Assembly: GCA_030710605.1 (NCBI GenBank)
Contig: CP092880.1
Span: forward strand, 5,457,223 to 5,521,222
DNA length: 64,000 nucleotides
DNA from: Cordylochernes scorpioides
Taxonomy: Eukaryota > Arthropoda > Arachnida > Pseudoscorpiones > Chernetidae
Direction: 5' to 3'
Within the stretch, counting starts at the first letter, position 1. Each line of letters opens with the position of its first letter. Positions 41,606 to 53,815 of the stretch are shown here, piece by piece. Below the pieces are notes generated by a model, which ran no database searches, was not told where the DNA came from, and saw nothing but the letters and a program-made list of their open reading frames with translations. Made by a program: the position numbers and the translations under genes.

Positions 41606-42140
41606 TAAAAAAATAATTTATTTACCAATATTTCAGTTGGCTGAATGCCAATATTTTTCAAGGTATAACAACGTATTTATATTAACAACAAACTCAGAGT
41701 CAGATAACGTCAATAGAATTAAGTTTTAAATATATATATATGTCGTGATCGAATGGTGAAACCGTTATGCATGTAAACTTCAAAGATTAGATAATGATTT
41801 GAGTATAAATAATAAAAAATAAGAAGAAATATTCTTTTTTTCTGAACTGCGTTGTTTTTTTCTCGAACGTTGAAAAGCCAACAAGGAAAGCTCTATCATA
41901 ACTTTTTATATCTTAAAAAGAGTATTTAAGACTAAAATAATGTCTACCTACTTTGCATATTGGCTGTCAGACGATTAAATTAATGCCGCCATTTTTCATC
42001 ACCGGTCGCGTTCGATAAATGAAGTCATCGCCCTCTGCTTCCAAACGTAACAAGTGGTTCCAACCCATTCCTTACGGTTTGGTCTGTCAGAATTCGAATA
42101 ATCCATTACAAACACATCTTTCTGTAAGAAATCTATTTTT
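41606..42140. other. Penelope-like motif at 41.63-41.68 kb, otherwise nothing
   Basis: CCAATATTTCAGTTGGCTGA then ATGCCAATATTTTTCAAGG, as at 34.70 kb. The rest is AT-rich. Confidence 0.4.
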
Positions 42141-42280
42141 GACGCGTATGAGTATTTTTGAAATAAAACAATTTTCTACTGCACTTACTTCAATGATAAA
42201 ATAATGGGAGGGCTTTAAGTAGAATATTTATTTCAAAAAGAATTCTACGAGTCAAAAATAGTTTGGTATTCATATTATAA
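42141..42280. mobile_element. Short hairpin, FB-2 family
   Basis: TTTTGACGCGTATGAGTATT and its inverse AATTCTACGAGTCAAAAATAG meet at AATGGGAGGGCTTTAAG. Diverged copy with tail ATAATGGCGTGCTAATATG. Confidence 0.65.
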
Positions 42281-43954
42281 TGGCGTGCTAATATGCCTTT
42301 CTGTACTTTAGCTTCTTTGTAACTGTCTCTTGTAGGGGTGAAGCTTTCGTAGATCATGGCACCATGATCCAGGCACAATTTGGTGAAAGTCTGACTTTGC
42401 CTGTAATTTGAGGCTGTTCCTAACATGGAAGCCTTTATTGTCGACTCTAACATGAGTACAGACACAGCTCCTCTGTATCCCTAGAAAGGAACCCTTGCTG
42501 AGGTCTATCAACCGGTTAGTTGAAGTCAGGATTTTTAAAGAGGTATTTCTCCTCTTCTAACAATGCCTAACTGCCTCTTGTAACATAAGACATTTTTAAA
42601 TTGTCGCCTAGCGAACGCAAGCGTAAATATCTTTATTTGCGGTGCTGATAACCAAAATGGATAATTTTTGACGAACGCAAGCTTTTCGATCGTTTAATCA
42701 AGTTTGACAAAGTTTGTTGCAATGGGGGTTTGTTGCTACCCGGATGAGATATTTCCCTTTTCATCATATCCTCCCAATATATTTGTCTCCAATCTGTAGC
42801 TGTACGTTAGTAGAAATACTTCTTTCCATAATCCGCATGGGTTTCACATTGGATCTCAGCTTATTGACCATCTTTGGTTGCTCTAAATACCATAAAAATT
42901 CGCTAGTCAACTTTGGGTTGATTCTAAATTTTTTCAATCACACACACAATTATTTATTGATAAGGCACAATTTGGATTATCTATTTGTATTTGGTCTTAT
43001 TACCTTGTGTTTACAATTATTTATTACAATTTAAAGCGCTATGTCACCCTGGTACACTTGCGCTATCATACATGTATGCATTTACATTTGTCTATACATA
43101 TATATACAATAATTTTAGGCCGTGAATAGAATAGTCATATGATATTAACAAGAAGAAAGAGATAGAAAAAACTAGAAAAAGGAACTTTGTATAAAAGAAA
43201 GAAGTTTCTGACAAAAAATTCACACACACATGACAAACAGCATATCAACAACAACACAAAAACACATACATAACACACAAATACAACAGGCACAGCATAT
43301 ACAAAATAGCATATACATAAAAAGCACGACTTTCTTAAGTTTCGTCCATGAGTGTATTTTAAAACTCTATTCTTCTCTCAGTACTCTTCTCCGTTGTAAT
43401 GAACCCAGTTCTCCAAGCCTCCCCCCCCCCCCCCCCCCTATATTGATTGCAATATCGTTGTGCCCATGATATTCCGTCATTTTACAACTTTAGTTGAAAT
43501 CGACGCGAGCTCACTAAATATTCTTACAACATAGGCTGAATGCCAGTGATTGAAGCTTCTACCGAAAGGAAAAAATGTTTTCGCATTAATATCCTCTTCC
43601 CATCTCTACCAAAGAGAAATCCTTCGATCTTTATTAGGTTCAGCGAAAGTATTTTTTCATAGCTGTAAGGACAGTAGAAGTTTGATTTATTTGTGAAAAG
43701 AAGCATTGGCGTCTTAATGTTTTCATTTGTTATATATAGATGACAAGTTATTGCTTTGTAATGATATATGCCTAACTAACCTTGTTCTTGTTGTTTACGG
43801 AAGAGTATTGCTCGATGCAAATATTTATATATAATTCTACTATCCTAAAAGCTTATGTCCATTGTTTTCTTAAATACCATTTATAAGATTCCACCCTTCA
43901 GTGTAACATATATAATTAGAATGATCCAATACAGTATTATATATTTAGAGAAGC
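42281..43954. other. No gene recognised
   Basis: Element A-like fragments (GCTTTCGTAGATCATGGC to AACATGGAAGCC near 42.35-42.45 kb) suggest a very diverged copy. A C18 run lies at 43420-43438. ORFs of 60-106 codons carry no domain I know. Confidence 0.35.
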
Positions 43955-44060
43955 GGTCTGGTAGATAAAATTGGCGAAACTGCTGAGAGGGTTCAACACT
44001 GATGAGCCAAGCCCTCCCAATATTTTTCATCGCAGTAAGGACAGTAGAAGTTGTAATACA
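43955..44060. mobile_element. Hairpin element FB-2, single-arm copy
   Basis: TCTGGTAGATAAAATTGGCG through GAGCCAAGCCCTCCCAATA to GTAAGGACAGTAGAAG. Confidence 0.7.
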
Positions 44061-44084
44061 ATATAATTTAACTTTAGATAATAA

Positions 44085-44272
44085 AAGGCATATATTGGAT
44101 TTAATAAAATATTTATTTTGCCAATATTTCGGCTGGCTGAACGCCAAGCCGTATATTTTGTAATGCCTCGATAAAGGTTGGCGTTCAGCCAGCCGAAATA
44201 TTGGCAAAATAAATATTTTATTAAATCCAATATATGCCTTTTATTATCTAATGAATTAAGTATGGATTGCTC
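44085..44272. mobile_element. Inverted pair of Penelope-like termini
   Basis: Arms of ~75 bp (CATATATTGGATTTAATAAA ... CCAATATTTCGGCTGGCTGA and the inverse) are separated by ~30 bp. GGTTGGCGTTCAGCCAGCCG then AAATATTGG is the same motif as at 34.70 kb. Penelope-like elements often insert with terminal repeats in inverted orientation. Confidence 0.6.
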
Positions 44273-44294
44273 TATTTTCAAAATAATATAACTT

Positions 44295-44600
44295 GTGATT
44301 GTAAAACAACATTTGAAAATTATCCCGCATGTGTTTCCCTTGAAGGAAAAATCAAAATTTATTCCAAGGAGAAATAACGATTATTTCTAACCTTAGGAAT
44401 GAGGTATGAAATGATGAATTATGAAAAGTAATGATAAACGGACATTTTTATTTTTGGGTTTATCATTACTCTTCACAATTCATTCTTTCATACCTCATTC
44501 CTAAGGTTGGAAATAATCGTTATTTCTCCTTGGGATAAATTTTAATTTTTCGTTCAAGGGAAACACATGCGGGATAATTTTCAAATTTCGTTTTACAGTA
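44295..44600. mobile_element. Hairpin element FB-1, core deleted
   Basis: CTTGTGATTGTAAAACAAC to AAATTTCGTTTTACA, arms meeting at AACGGACATTTTTATTTTTG. No clear target duplication. Confidence 0.72.
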
Positions 44601-45871
44601 GAAGTTGATTTATTTGTGAAAAGAAACATTTGCTTCTTAATGTTATCATTTGTTATTTAAAAGAAATATGGTTTGATGTCTTTTAAGCATTCCTTGTATA
44701 CCAGACTAGAAATAAGATCTCTTGGAGATATGCAGGATGTAACAAGGGTGTAGAGGTGACCTAGTTTGATGGAAACAACATGGATGGACGAGAAGCTGCT
44801 CCGTGAACTTTTGCCCCACATCTCCAGGATCGATACCGCTTTGGACAATTCTTTGTCATTGTGGCTGCCGTGTCCTCTTCTTATTGGTACAGATGGGATT
44901 CTCTACAACGCAGAATCTTTATTCTTTTATTTAAAACTGCAAGCTTCCAAGCGAAAACGTTCTTTAACAGGCTTATATTACATTCTTCGCCAGGACTTTT
45001 TAACTAATAAAGGAAATTCCTTGTGAAAAGAATTTTGTAATTGTAAAACCTTTTTATATGTTACCTCGATTCAAAAATATACTTTCATGGAGAAAACTTA
45101 AGAAAATTGAGAGTCGTTTATGTCGCCAGTTTGTCTTTTTTTTTTCTTTAAGGAGAGACAGAGGCAATTTTGTTCACTGTTAGGTAACTTGTTAAAACAT
45201 CATCAAGTTATCAGCCCCCTATCACTCATATTAGAAATATATATTTTTTAATGTCTTCTCTTGTGTTTGTGCTTATTTATAAAACACTCATGGACAAAAC
45301 TTAAGGAGGTTTCATATTTTGATATTGCTATATGTCTTTTTTTTTAAGGGGACAGAGGCAATTTTGACCACAATTGGTTATCTGATGTGTTTTCAAAACA
45401 CACACAAAGCTTTATTAAGACCACCGGTCTTATACAGATTCACCACAGGAAGAAAGGAAGCTTAGATGGAGCTCCTATACTCCAGGCAGCGCAGCACCCT
45501 ACAACAGCTTCCTGGTCCGACGCAAGATTTCATTATTGTCTTTTGAAAATAGATCAATTTATATTTAAATCTTTAGATAATAAAAATACATATATAATTG
45601 AATAAATTTTGCAAATAAATATTTTATTCAATCCAATATATGCCTTTTTATTATATAAAGATATGTCTTTAGTGATCATTTAGAAATAAGTATTAAACAT
45701 ACGAATTGTATTTATGGAAATACCCATAGTTTCTAAAGATGAATTTCGTATATCTTCGTAGATCATAGATGGCGAAATACGTGGTGTCGCTGGAAACCCG
45801 CTGGTGATTCTCCACCAAATTCTGCAGCGGTGGTAGAGGCGCCATATTCATTGTACATAGTATCATCCATA
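44601..45871. other. No gene recognised
   Basis: An 86-codon ORF at 44766-45026 has no domain. A degraded T1 MITE lies at 45.07-45.39 kb. Confidence 0.35.
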
Positions 45872-46354
45872 TCTATATATATAAATGAATGTATGTGTGT
45901 GTGTCCTTTATGCCTGACCAAATCACTCATTGGAATGCCATGAAACTTTGGGAAGTTATTTAGTATAGTACTGGGAAGGTTTCTAGTAAATAAAATTTTT
46001 GAAATAACTTTTCGCCTAAAAATAATCAAGATAAGTATTCTAATTTATATGTTATAATTCAAGAATCTGCTCTAAATATTATCATGATGATACGATGATT
46101 TTGTGATGATGATTTAGGAAAGACAAAATTCAGGATGACACGGCAATTTATTTGAGACAAGAATAATGATACAATTCAAGGCAGGGTACTATTCCTTTAA
46201 CTTCCAATTACCGAGAGAACCAATTATTATTGATTTTATTCAGCCTATCGAGTATTTTTCAAGGGACCGGGAAAAAATGTTCACTTTATCGAGAGATTCG
46301 TTAGACAAACCTTTACTCGGGTAAAACCCGGGCGAAGCCGGGTACATCCGCTAG
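45872..46354 (+). mobile_element. Non-autonomous Helitron, complete
   Basis: 483 bp starting TCTATATATATAAATGAATG after an A and ending with the hairpin CCCGGGCGAAGCCGGG and CTAG before a T. Internally it holds a piece of LINE 3'-UTR repeat D (CAGGATGACACGGCAATTTA). Helitrons commonly capture flanking sequence. Confidence 0.82.
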
Positions 46355-46499
46355 TATATATATATAATATAATTATCTTTTTTTTAAATAGTGCAGACTG
46401 TACACTTTTGTATTTATTGAAAAGATGTCAATAAAATTATTTTAATTGTCAATTGTCTAAAGATGAATATATAGATCAAGTAAGAATCAATTTTTAGCG

Positions 46500-46679
46500 T
46501 CATTTTGACCAATGCATTCTCAAGATCCAATCTACCAGTAGAACAGCTACTGTGCGATCCTTCACTTTCTTCATATTGTCGGTCAAGTTGGAATATAGAT
46601 CTTCTATTTTAGCGCTAGCATCTCTGCACCAATTCCAGGAAATGTTCAGGTTTAGGATGAAGTTATCAAATGAAAGACT
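46500..46679 (-). other. Short coding-like remnant
   Basis: A 59-codon minus-strand frame without ATG reads KIEDLYSNLTDNMKKVKDRT and ends at a stop. Composition looks like real protein rather than AT noise, but I cannot assign it. It may belong to a retroelement. Confidence 0.25.
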
Positions 46680-47129
46680 TCAAGATTTATCAAAGCATCT
46701 TTTAATTTGCGTGCATGAAATGACGATCAAATGACGTTCAAATTAGATTGAAGGGATCACGTGAGACTAATTAAATGTGTCTTGTGCAAATCAATTAAAG
46801 GTGTGCAGCAGACAAGATGCTGCGCAGATCGGATGCTCCTGACTGGATACCCAGTGATATTTTTAGAAGCCTCCATCGACCCGGTCGCTGTTGCCCTGGG
46901 TAACAACGGTCTGACATTTATACAACATGACACATTGCGACAATTCGATTCCCACCTTTCAAATTGAAGCATTTTTTGTCCATTTCTAAGCTTAGAAATA
47001 TTAAAATGGATCGACAGATAGTAAGGAAAGAATAAAAGAGCAATTCAAACCTTTTTTTGAAGATGTCTATTAAAGATAAAAACTTGTGACTTTTTCGTTG
47101 AAAGCTGTCTAGAAAGAAGGAGTGCTCTT

Positions 47130-47449
47130 CTTCTTCCTCTTCTTCTTTCTTATCTCCACACTGGGTGAAGTAGAATGTATCTGCCTTTGTCATTAAGACT
47201 GGGAGCACTACTCAGTGTCAGGCCAACTTAGCTCCAAAATAAATTGGCCGCCTCTGACATGAGGAACTGACGCCATGTGCAGCCGCTTCTAACATGGAGT
47301 ACAAAAGCTGCTCATCCTGTATCCCTGGAGTAGGAGCCCTTACAGGGTGCTATCAGCCGGGCCAGCTGAGCCCAGGTTTTTAGTGAGCTTGTTACTGCTC
47401 CCCCTCCTCCTTTTTCATCCGGGCTTGGGACCGGCAAGGGCGGAGTTAG
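47130..47449 (+). repeat. Dispersed element A, copy
   Basis: CTTATCTCCACACTGGGTGA to ACCGGCAAGGGCGGAGTT. The same deletion variant (CTCCACACTGGGTG joins head and middle) occurs in the copy at 1.39 kb, defining a subfamily. Confidence 0.85.
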
Positions 47450-47814
47450 AAGGATTGCTGAGATGCTGAAACTGACTACCATAACTGTGATAGTGGGGAT
47501 GTGCTACTCTTAAAGCATACCAATAATCCACGCAGATGTTTCTTTGAAATAAGAATGTGTTTTGATATATCTATACCGAACATGACATGTCCATCCCTTA
47601 TGTCCCTTATCCTATCTTCTAAATATATATCGATTGATAGCTGACACAAAATCTTTCAGTCGTTTGATATATCAATTAATAATGTATATGCCACAAAGAC
47701 CCTTATTTTATGATTCAAATATTCAACAGACAATTGCCAAACTGAAATATTGTGTAAGCACCTCTCTTACAACAAGTAAATTCTACACTTTATTTCCTTT
47801 AATATCACCACCAG

Positions 47815-48150
47815 GCACCACGCTCATGGACAAAACTTAAGGAAGTTGTACCTTTCAGCATGTATATCGGGATTCAGATAATAACTCTGAAAGATATTAC
47901 ATTGACCTTTATTGAAGACACACGAGATAACCAATATACACTCATGGACAAAACTTAAGAAAGTTGTACCTTTCAGCATGTATATCGGGATTCAGATAAT
48001 AACTCTGAAAGATATTACAATGACCTTTATTGAATACTCACGAGATAACAAAGTGTAAACAAAATTGCTTCTGTCTCCTTCAAAAATGAACCAGCGATCT
48101 GCGTCATAAAATACCTTCCACTTCCTTAAGTTTTGTCCATAGATATATAT
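47815..48150. repeat. T1 MITE units, short tandem
   Basis: Two-and-a-half units of CTCATGGACAAAACTTAAG and CATGTATATCGGGATTCAGA, closing with CCTTAAGTTTTGTCCAT. A small version of the 118-bp array. Confidence 0.8.
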
Positions 48151-48288
48151 ATATATTTGTACCTTGTGTACGTTGTTCAGTATTTGACCAATCGCAGATT
48201 ATAATTCTGAGCATAATACAGAGTTGAATCATAGGAGAAGGAGCATTTTTCACTTTATAAACCAAGAAAATATCAAATTAACCAAATA

Positions 48289-48552
48289 CACCTATCCCCC
48301 GATTTACACGGTACTTGTTTTACACGTTTTCGCTTTTACACGGTTTTCCAAATAAGTTTTTTTTATCGCACTATACTAAATGCTACTGTGATTGAACACA
48401 TGCGCTGTGTACACATCTCACGAGGAATCCCGAGCTTATGTGCTGACTACATATTTTAACCTGTCAATGCATTTTATTTCTGTGTACACCTATCCCCCGA
48501 TTTACACGTTTTTCTCAGGAACGTATCTACCGTGTAAATCGGGGGATAGGTG
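48289..48552. mobile_element. pogo/Tigger-like MITE (family P3), copy 2
   Basis: 264 bp, TA flanks, ends CACCTATCCCCCGATTTACA / TGTAAATCGGGGGATAGGTG. Very similar to the 19.16-kb copy. Confidence 0.88.
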
Positions 48553-48734
48553 TACCTTGTAAAAATATTGCAATCCATTAAATTCCACATTCAAATTTTT
48601 AAAAAACGATACATTTTGGATTAAAAAAAAGGGATTTTATTGATATTCAAACGGCAAAAATGTTCGTCTTTTTCAAAAGCGTTTCTTTACTTATTTTATT
48701 AGGTAGTAAATGATAATTATAAAGTAAACGTAGA

Positions 48735-48995
48735 AAATTAGAAAAGACAAACTTCAGGACAATTTGACAATTGACATATTTTTATTGACCTCAAGTCAAC
48801 AGTTAAACATTACAACAGTTAAATAAACAAAAAACTTCAGGATGACACAGCAATTTATTTGAGACACCATTTAGAATTGATAAGTTACAAGAGAAACAAT
48901 AAGAGAATTTTACGCAGAATAAGACCCTCAAAACTTGATAAAATAATACATACTTTGATATAATAATATTGTTGCATCATGATTGATAGACAGAA
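48735..48995 (-). repeat. LINE 3'-UTR repeat D, diverged tandem copies
   Basis: AAAAGACAAACTTCAGGACA then ACTTCAGGATGACACAGCAA, two starts of the block in a row. Confidence 0.5.
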
Positions 48996-49079
48996 ACAAG
49001 ATTCTTTAGGTGTGAATTCGAGCAGAATACTACTGATTATTACCGATTCCATTGTTAAAACAATGTTTGTTAGGTCAAC

Positions 49080-49120
49080 TTTCACTCAGGTAAAACCTAG
49101 GCGAAGCCGTGTATATTCGT
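49080..49120 (+). mobile_element. Degraded Helitron 3' end
   Basis: CAGGTAAAACCTAGGCGAAG then CCGTGTATATTCGTTATA, matching the 46.33-kb terminus but with the CTAG lost. Confidence 0.45.
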
Positions 49121-49242
49121 TATATTTATAGATAGAAAATTTGCTGGGAAGAAATTTTCCATCTATATTCTAGCCATAGATTTGGCCCAGCCACCTTGCC
49201 AGCAAAACACCTCTTTGGTAGATTGTGAAGATTCCATTAGAT

Positions 49243-49440
49243 CCCGTGTGGATCTCATGGAATAAAGTCCGCCCTAGACTGACGAGGGCCATTAGCCTGA
49301 AACCATGGTCTCTAGGTGGACGCTTATCAGTTTGCTAAAGCTGGTGTTGTGGCTTTGTTACCGACCCAAGGCCGCTAGTTGCGGCGACGGTCAATAGATG
49401 GCGTCAGGTTTTGACGTTTATTTTGACGGGAGAGGCGCCC
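49243..49440. mobile_element. Hairpin element FB-4, single-arm copy
   Basis: Core (AAACCATGGTCTCTAGGTGG) plus one arm (GGTCAATAGATGGCGTCAGG). The other arm is missing. Confidence 0.75.
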
Positions 49441-49864
49441 TATTCCTTATATTTTCTTATAGATTTTTCCTAAGGGAAGAACAAACCATGTTCCTAAACT
49501 GACCAGGGAACTTGTCCTCTCCAGAACATCCCAAACGACCCACCTGGCCTAGCGTGAAAGAACAAATGATTAAAATTTATAAAAGCCCCCACGATGGGCC
49601 CATTATTTATTTACAGCACGGTCTCGGCACAAAAGGAATTTAAAAATAAAAAGTGTCAAAACTTTGAGATGGGGATATTAAAGTTTAATTTTAAAACTTT
49701 CAAGTAGTTTTGTTTATTTGAGTTGATGGTGGTTTTTCTTCTTTCTATTGATTTCGATTCAAAAAGTTGGAGAAAACATTTGTTTATGATGACAGCGGGG
49801 GAAATACAAAAGAAAGAAAAAAAGCAATAATTTCTCTGGTATTTGTGAATGGTTTGAAAAATGT

Positions 49865-50266
49865 TTAATGGAAATATCTATCTACAGAATTTCGTATGTT
49901 TATACCCGAATTTGGTAAGTATACTGGGTAAACAATCAGACCTCCAGGAAAAAGTATATTTTCAAAAACCACAATTGCGCAGTTCCCTCTAGGTAGTTTC
50001 TCATACCATAGATTTTGATCTTTTACCCAACTATTATTTGCACAGATATTTTCATATAGGGTTATCCAAGTGGCTGGATCTAAGTTATTACCGGAGAATT
50101 CAGGTGCTTTCATTTCGACATGTCTTGGTGCATATTCATGCTGGTTTAAACTTAAATATCGAACAAAAGAATTAACTAGTTTTTGTTGTTCTGCTACAGT
50201 AGTTATCAATTTGCTAAAAGTGTCTTCTGTTAATAGAGATTTTGCATCTAATTCCTTCTCATCCAT
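49865..50266 (-). pseudogene. Retrotransposon gag-like remnant
   Basis: From MDEKELDAKSLLTEDTFSKL through a helical stretch to FSGNNLDPATWITLYENIC, then NNSWVKDQNLWYEKLP. The F-SG-x-DP-x2-W-x5-E pattern is the start of the gag capsid in Ty3-type elements, and the opening matches the short gag leader common in arthropod copies. The frame continues upstream to 50581 but that part is low quality. No nucleocapsid knuckle follows. I chose the ATG at 50266 on composition. Confidence 0.5.
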
Positions 50267-50579
50267 TACGTAAATTTGTAAATCTTTGAATGATCGACTT
50301 TTGTATATTTCAATTATTTTTGATGGACCTTTAACAAATCTATTAGATTTCGGGCATGAACGTCCTTCTACATAAGGAAATACTGTATGCACTATACAAG
50401 AAAAACACCGTGTTTTATAATATGTGAAATAAACTCTGAGAGAAAAATGACAAAAACTATAACAAGACTTAGAACAAAAGACTATAAAGGAATAACATAC
50501 ATCCAGATGGCACAAGAACCTATAGGACATGCAACAACTGTCCTGGTGTGGAACTAACACCAACCCACAGATTCTCAGC

Positions 50580-50980
50580 AATGTCCATTAATATGGACCC
50601 AGAACAGCAGCTTTACACACCCAAGATAGAGGACATTGCTGCTGCTGTGATAGAGATGTATGGAGACATCTGAGGCTCTTCATTGGACACGACAACAACA
50701 ACAATACAGTATACACACCCAAGATAGTGGACATTGCTGCTGCTGTGATAGAGATGTATGGAGACATCTGAGGCTCTACATTGAACACAACAACAATAAC
50801 AATACAGTATACACACCCAAGATAGAGGACATTGCTGCTGCTGTAATATAGATGCTTGGGGACATCTGAGGCTCTTCATTGGACACGACAACAACAACAT
50901 AAAATTGACATGGACCCAGAGCAGCAGCTTTACACACCCAAGATAGAGAACATTGCTGCTGCTGTGATAGAGATGTAGGT
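50580..50980. repeat. 121-bp family array, ~3.5 units
   Basis: Same unit as 35.4-36.5 kb. Two units have lost ~25 bp (CAACAATACAGTATACACAC replaces the usual spacer). Confidence 0.85.
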
Positions 50981-50984
50981 AGGT

Positions 50985-51045
50985 CGCTGTTCCAAAATCT
51001 CGTGATATCCTCGCGGAAAAGTAGCCATATAATCATAATATATTA
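50985..51045 (-). pseudogene. LINE fragment (family L1)
   Basis: GGTCGCTGTTCCAAAATCTC to CGCGGAAAAGTAGCCATAT, the inverse of 5470-5525 (protein WLLFREDIT..WNSD). Confidence 0.65.
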
Positions 51046-51329
51046 ATATAATAATAATATTAAATCCACAGATTCTGCGATATATTGTATATATCATATA
51101 ATATATCATCATATAATTCGATTGTTAACTTGTAATTCTTAAGCTTGCATCTAATACGGTGTAATATAATAAGAGCCATTTAAATAAATAAAGCCTAAAA
51201 TATATTTCTACATTTTAATCAACCTAAATACACCACAGTATAGATGTCTAATAATTATGTATAATACTTTGTTGTATATTCCTTTTTAACTTTGCTAATC
51301 AAAATTTCTGTCTCAATGCTACTAATTAT

Positions 51330-51385
51330 TGTTCGTTAAACTTGACACCATAATATGATTGAATGGAGATAAGAAAGAAGAAGAA
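51330..51385 (-). repeat. Element A head fragment
   Basis: AAACTTGACACCATAATATG then TTGAATGGAGATAAGAAAG. Confidence 0.7.
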
Positions 51386-51600
51386 TATTGTTCGTTATGA
51401 AAAGTAAATGCTTGTTCTCGATTGCTTGTATATATGTTTATACCAAGCCCTTTCTTTCTTTCTCCTTATTTGATACATTGTAAATAACATTGCTGATTAT
51501 TGTTACTATTACTGTTATTCGTGTATATACCCTCTTCTATTTGGAGAATTTGTATAAGATCAAAAGGTCTTAATAAAGCCATTTGTTGTTGTTGTATTTG
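51386..51600 (+). repeat. LINE 3' end with TTG tail
   Basis: ATTGCTTGTATATATGTTTA and GATACATTGTAAATAACATT also occur at 20.17-20.23 kb. The end AAGGTCTTAATAAAGCC plus (TTG)n matches the L1 end at 5.87 kb, so this is the 3' UTR of a related LINE. Confidence 0.55.
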
Positions 51601-51959
51601 GTATGTATATATGGTAATTTAAACCAACAACCCCATATTGTGTATATAACTTATAATAAGATTTAATGTTGTATAATAGAAACACATCTGTAAATGATTA
51701 TACGTATTATTGACATGTGGCTTTACATCATCATATGTAATGTAATTTGTACAAACAGGATAAATAAATAAAAATCTGTAATAGATTTAAGAGTTGAGCT
51801 AAGCAAGAGATGGAAGTCATAACGTCAAAATCAGATAGATTTACAATTCCCACAACAAGACCACCCACACTGTTCACAGCTGGTGGAATGCAAAGCCCCC
51901 CCTCACACCTGGTGACAGGTAAAGGCCCCCTTTTTCTCAGAAACGCCCCTGGCGCATAA

Positions 51960-52030
51960 GGCCCCCGTCTTTAACCTATAAATACAATCACTTTACAGTC
52001 ACTTGACAGTTTAGTTTACCCTCAGTGCAA
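51960..52030 (+). promoter_or_regulatory. Core-promoter-like site
   Basis: TATAAATA at 51978, then CCTCAGTGCAAACCC about 35 nt on, where TCAGT is the arthropod initiator. Upstream (51.83-51.97 kb) is GC-richer. No ORF follows, so it may be an LTR or a 5' UTR exon. Confidence 0.35.
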
Positions 52031-52530
52031 ACCCGCGTCGGTCGTACCTTATGTCGATCTCAACTAACATGTAGTTAGTAAGAACTCTTCTATCTCCATC
52101 TTTCGCTCCTAGCTCAACTTTTATCTGTTAACGGAACTTTCTTAGTGCAATTGTGTCTTCGTTTTTTGTGTGGACATTCCCAAACTTTCCACTCTGCCTC
52201 GACCACGACTGCCTGTATTTTGTGAGAACTTTTAAAGGTCTTCCAAGGTGCAGAGAGGTACTGGAAAACTCTACATCCTGACTGTTCCTCTCGGTTAACA
52301 CAGTATAGCGAGAGTCGACACTTCATCATCACAAAGTTAATCGACAGGATTCTCTACACAAGGCTTACCAGAACTTCAACTTATTTCATATATGCATATA
52401 AGAAATGGAAGCATTGAAGCATGAATGTTTCTCTTGAACATAAAACTTCAACTGTCCTTACTGTGATGAACAGCTGGGAGAGTTCACCACTGATGAACCA
52501 AGCGGAGTTCATCTCAGTAAGGACAGTAGA

Positions 52531-52940
52531 AGTTTGTCTTCTTTCTTATCTCCACTCAATCATATTAGGGTGTCAAGCTTGTAAAGCTTGTTGATGGTGT
52601 CTGTCGGTGATGAGTAGAGCACACCAATGGATGAGGGAAGATTTGACAACCATCATGATTGGGTGAAGTAGAATGCGTCTGCCTTTGTCATTAAGATTGG
52701 GAGCACTACTCAGTGGCAGGCCGACTTAGCTCCAAAAGAAATGGCCACCTCTGACATGAGGAACAGACACCATGTACAGCCGCACCTAACATGGAGTACA
52801 AACGCTGCTCATCCTGTATACCTGAAGCCCTTACAGGGTACTATCAGCCGGGCCAGCTGAACCCAGGTTTTTTAGTGAACTTGTTACTGCTTCCCCTCCT
52901 CCTTTTTTATCCGGGCTTGGAACCGGCAAAGGCGGAGTTG
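52531..52940 (+). repeat. Dispersed element A, most complete copy
   Basis: Head (TCTTATCTCCACTCAATC, TTGTTGATGGTGTCTGTCGG), middle (GAGTAGAGCACACCAATGGA, GGGTGAAGTAGAATGCG) and end (CGGCAAAGGCGGAGTTG) are all present. This is the best reference for the family and shows the 81-bp satellite unit as its first segment. Confidence 0.9.
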
Positions 52941-53540
52941 TGGAAATTTATTTTATGTTTAAATGAACCATTCGTGACTTGATGATTCCTTTTCCTATAT
53001 ATAGATGGTACGTTATCGCTTTATAATTAAGTATTTGCATATATATTACCTAAAATACCTATCAATCATTACCCAGAATTTTAAATTCTCTTTTCTATTT
53101 TAAAAGGTTTAAATAAAGCAAAATATTGAAAATTTAGCTGAATATTTGAATATATTGTAATAATTTCACCAGAATAATTCATAGAATCCTTAAATTTATA
53201 TGGATATATGAAAATTCTATACATATTAGTTGAAATTGCTATCAAAAACTCACAAAATATTAACAAAATTTTAAATTCTCATTAATTTTTGGGCAGAGTT
53301 AAAGTAAAATAAAGGAATAAGATGTTAGTTTTTTCAAATGCGTGTTTGCTCTCTCTACATATCGACTTTTAAAGTTAATGGAATGGTAAGTGAGATCTCC
53401 CTCTCTTCTTGGTCTTGAGTTGGGTAACACCAGCCATCACATCGACCTGCCCACTCTGTGAACTCTCGCAGTCCATCGGTGGCGGAGTCTTTCTCGCGGT
53501 GGTCGCCACCAATGACTACTGTATATATATTTATATATAT
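52941..53540. other. No gene; GC-rich patch at 53.40-53.52 kb
   Basis: The patch (CCATCACATCGACCTGCCC, GGTGGCGGAGTCTTTCTCGC) lacks an ORF of note. It abuts the LTR-like block below. Confidence 0.35.
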
Positions 53541-53705
53541 TGTAACGTGGTTAATTTATTCACATATTTTTTATTGTATTGATTTACATAGTTTTGAATT
53601 ATGACATAGCTATATAAATGTGTGTAAATACAAATTTAAGGTAAACCGTTACACAATAAAGTCCGTTCGTGTTTACCTCTCATCGCGTTTATTTTTCAAC
53701 GCGGC
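53541..53705 (+). mobile_element. Candidate solo LTR, 165 bp
   Basis: Starts TGTAACGTGG and ends AACGCGGCA, with ATAT on both sides as a 4-5 bp duplication. Inside are CTATATAAATG (TATA-like) and ACAATAAAGTCCG (poly(A) signal) in that order. No primer-binding site follows, so it would be solo. No second copy in the window. Confidence 0.45.
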
Positions 53706-53815
53706 AATATGTATATTTATCAATTCTTTTTATCTATTTATTCCTATATTTTTCATTATGAAATCTTATTTATTCGTATTTATTCAATTTTGTAATTAAC
53801 CATATATAATCTTAT

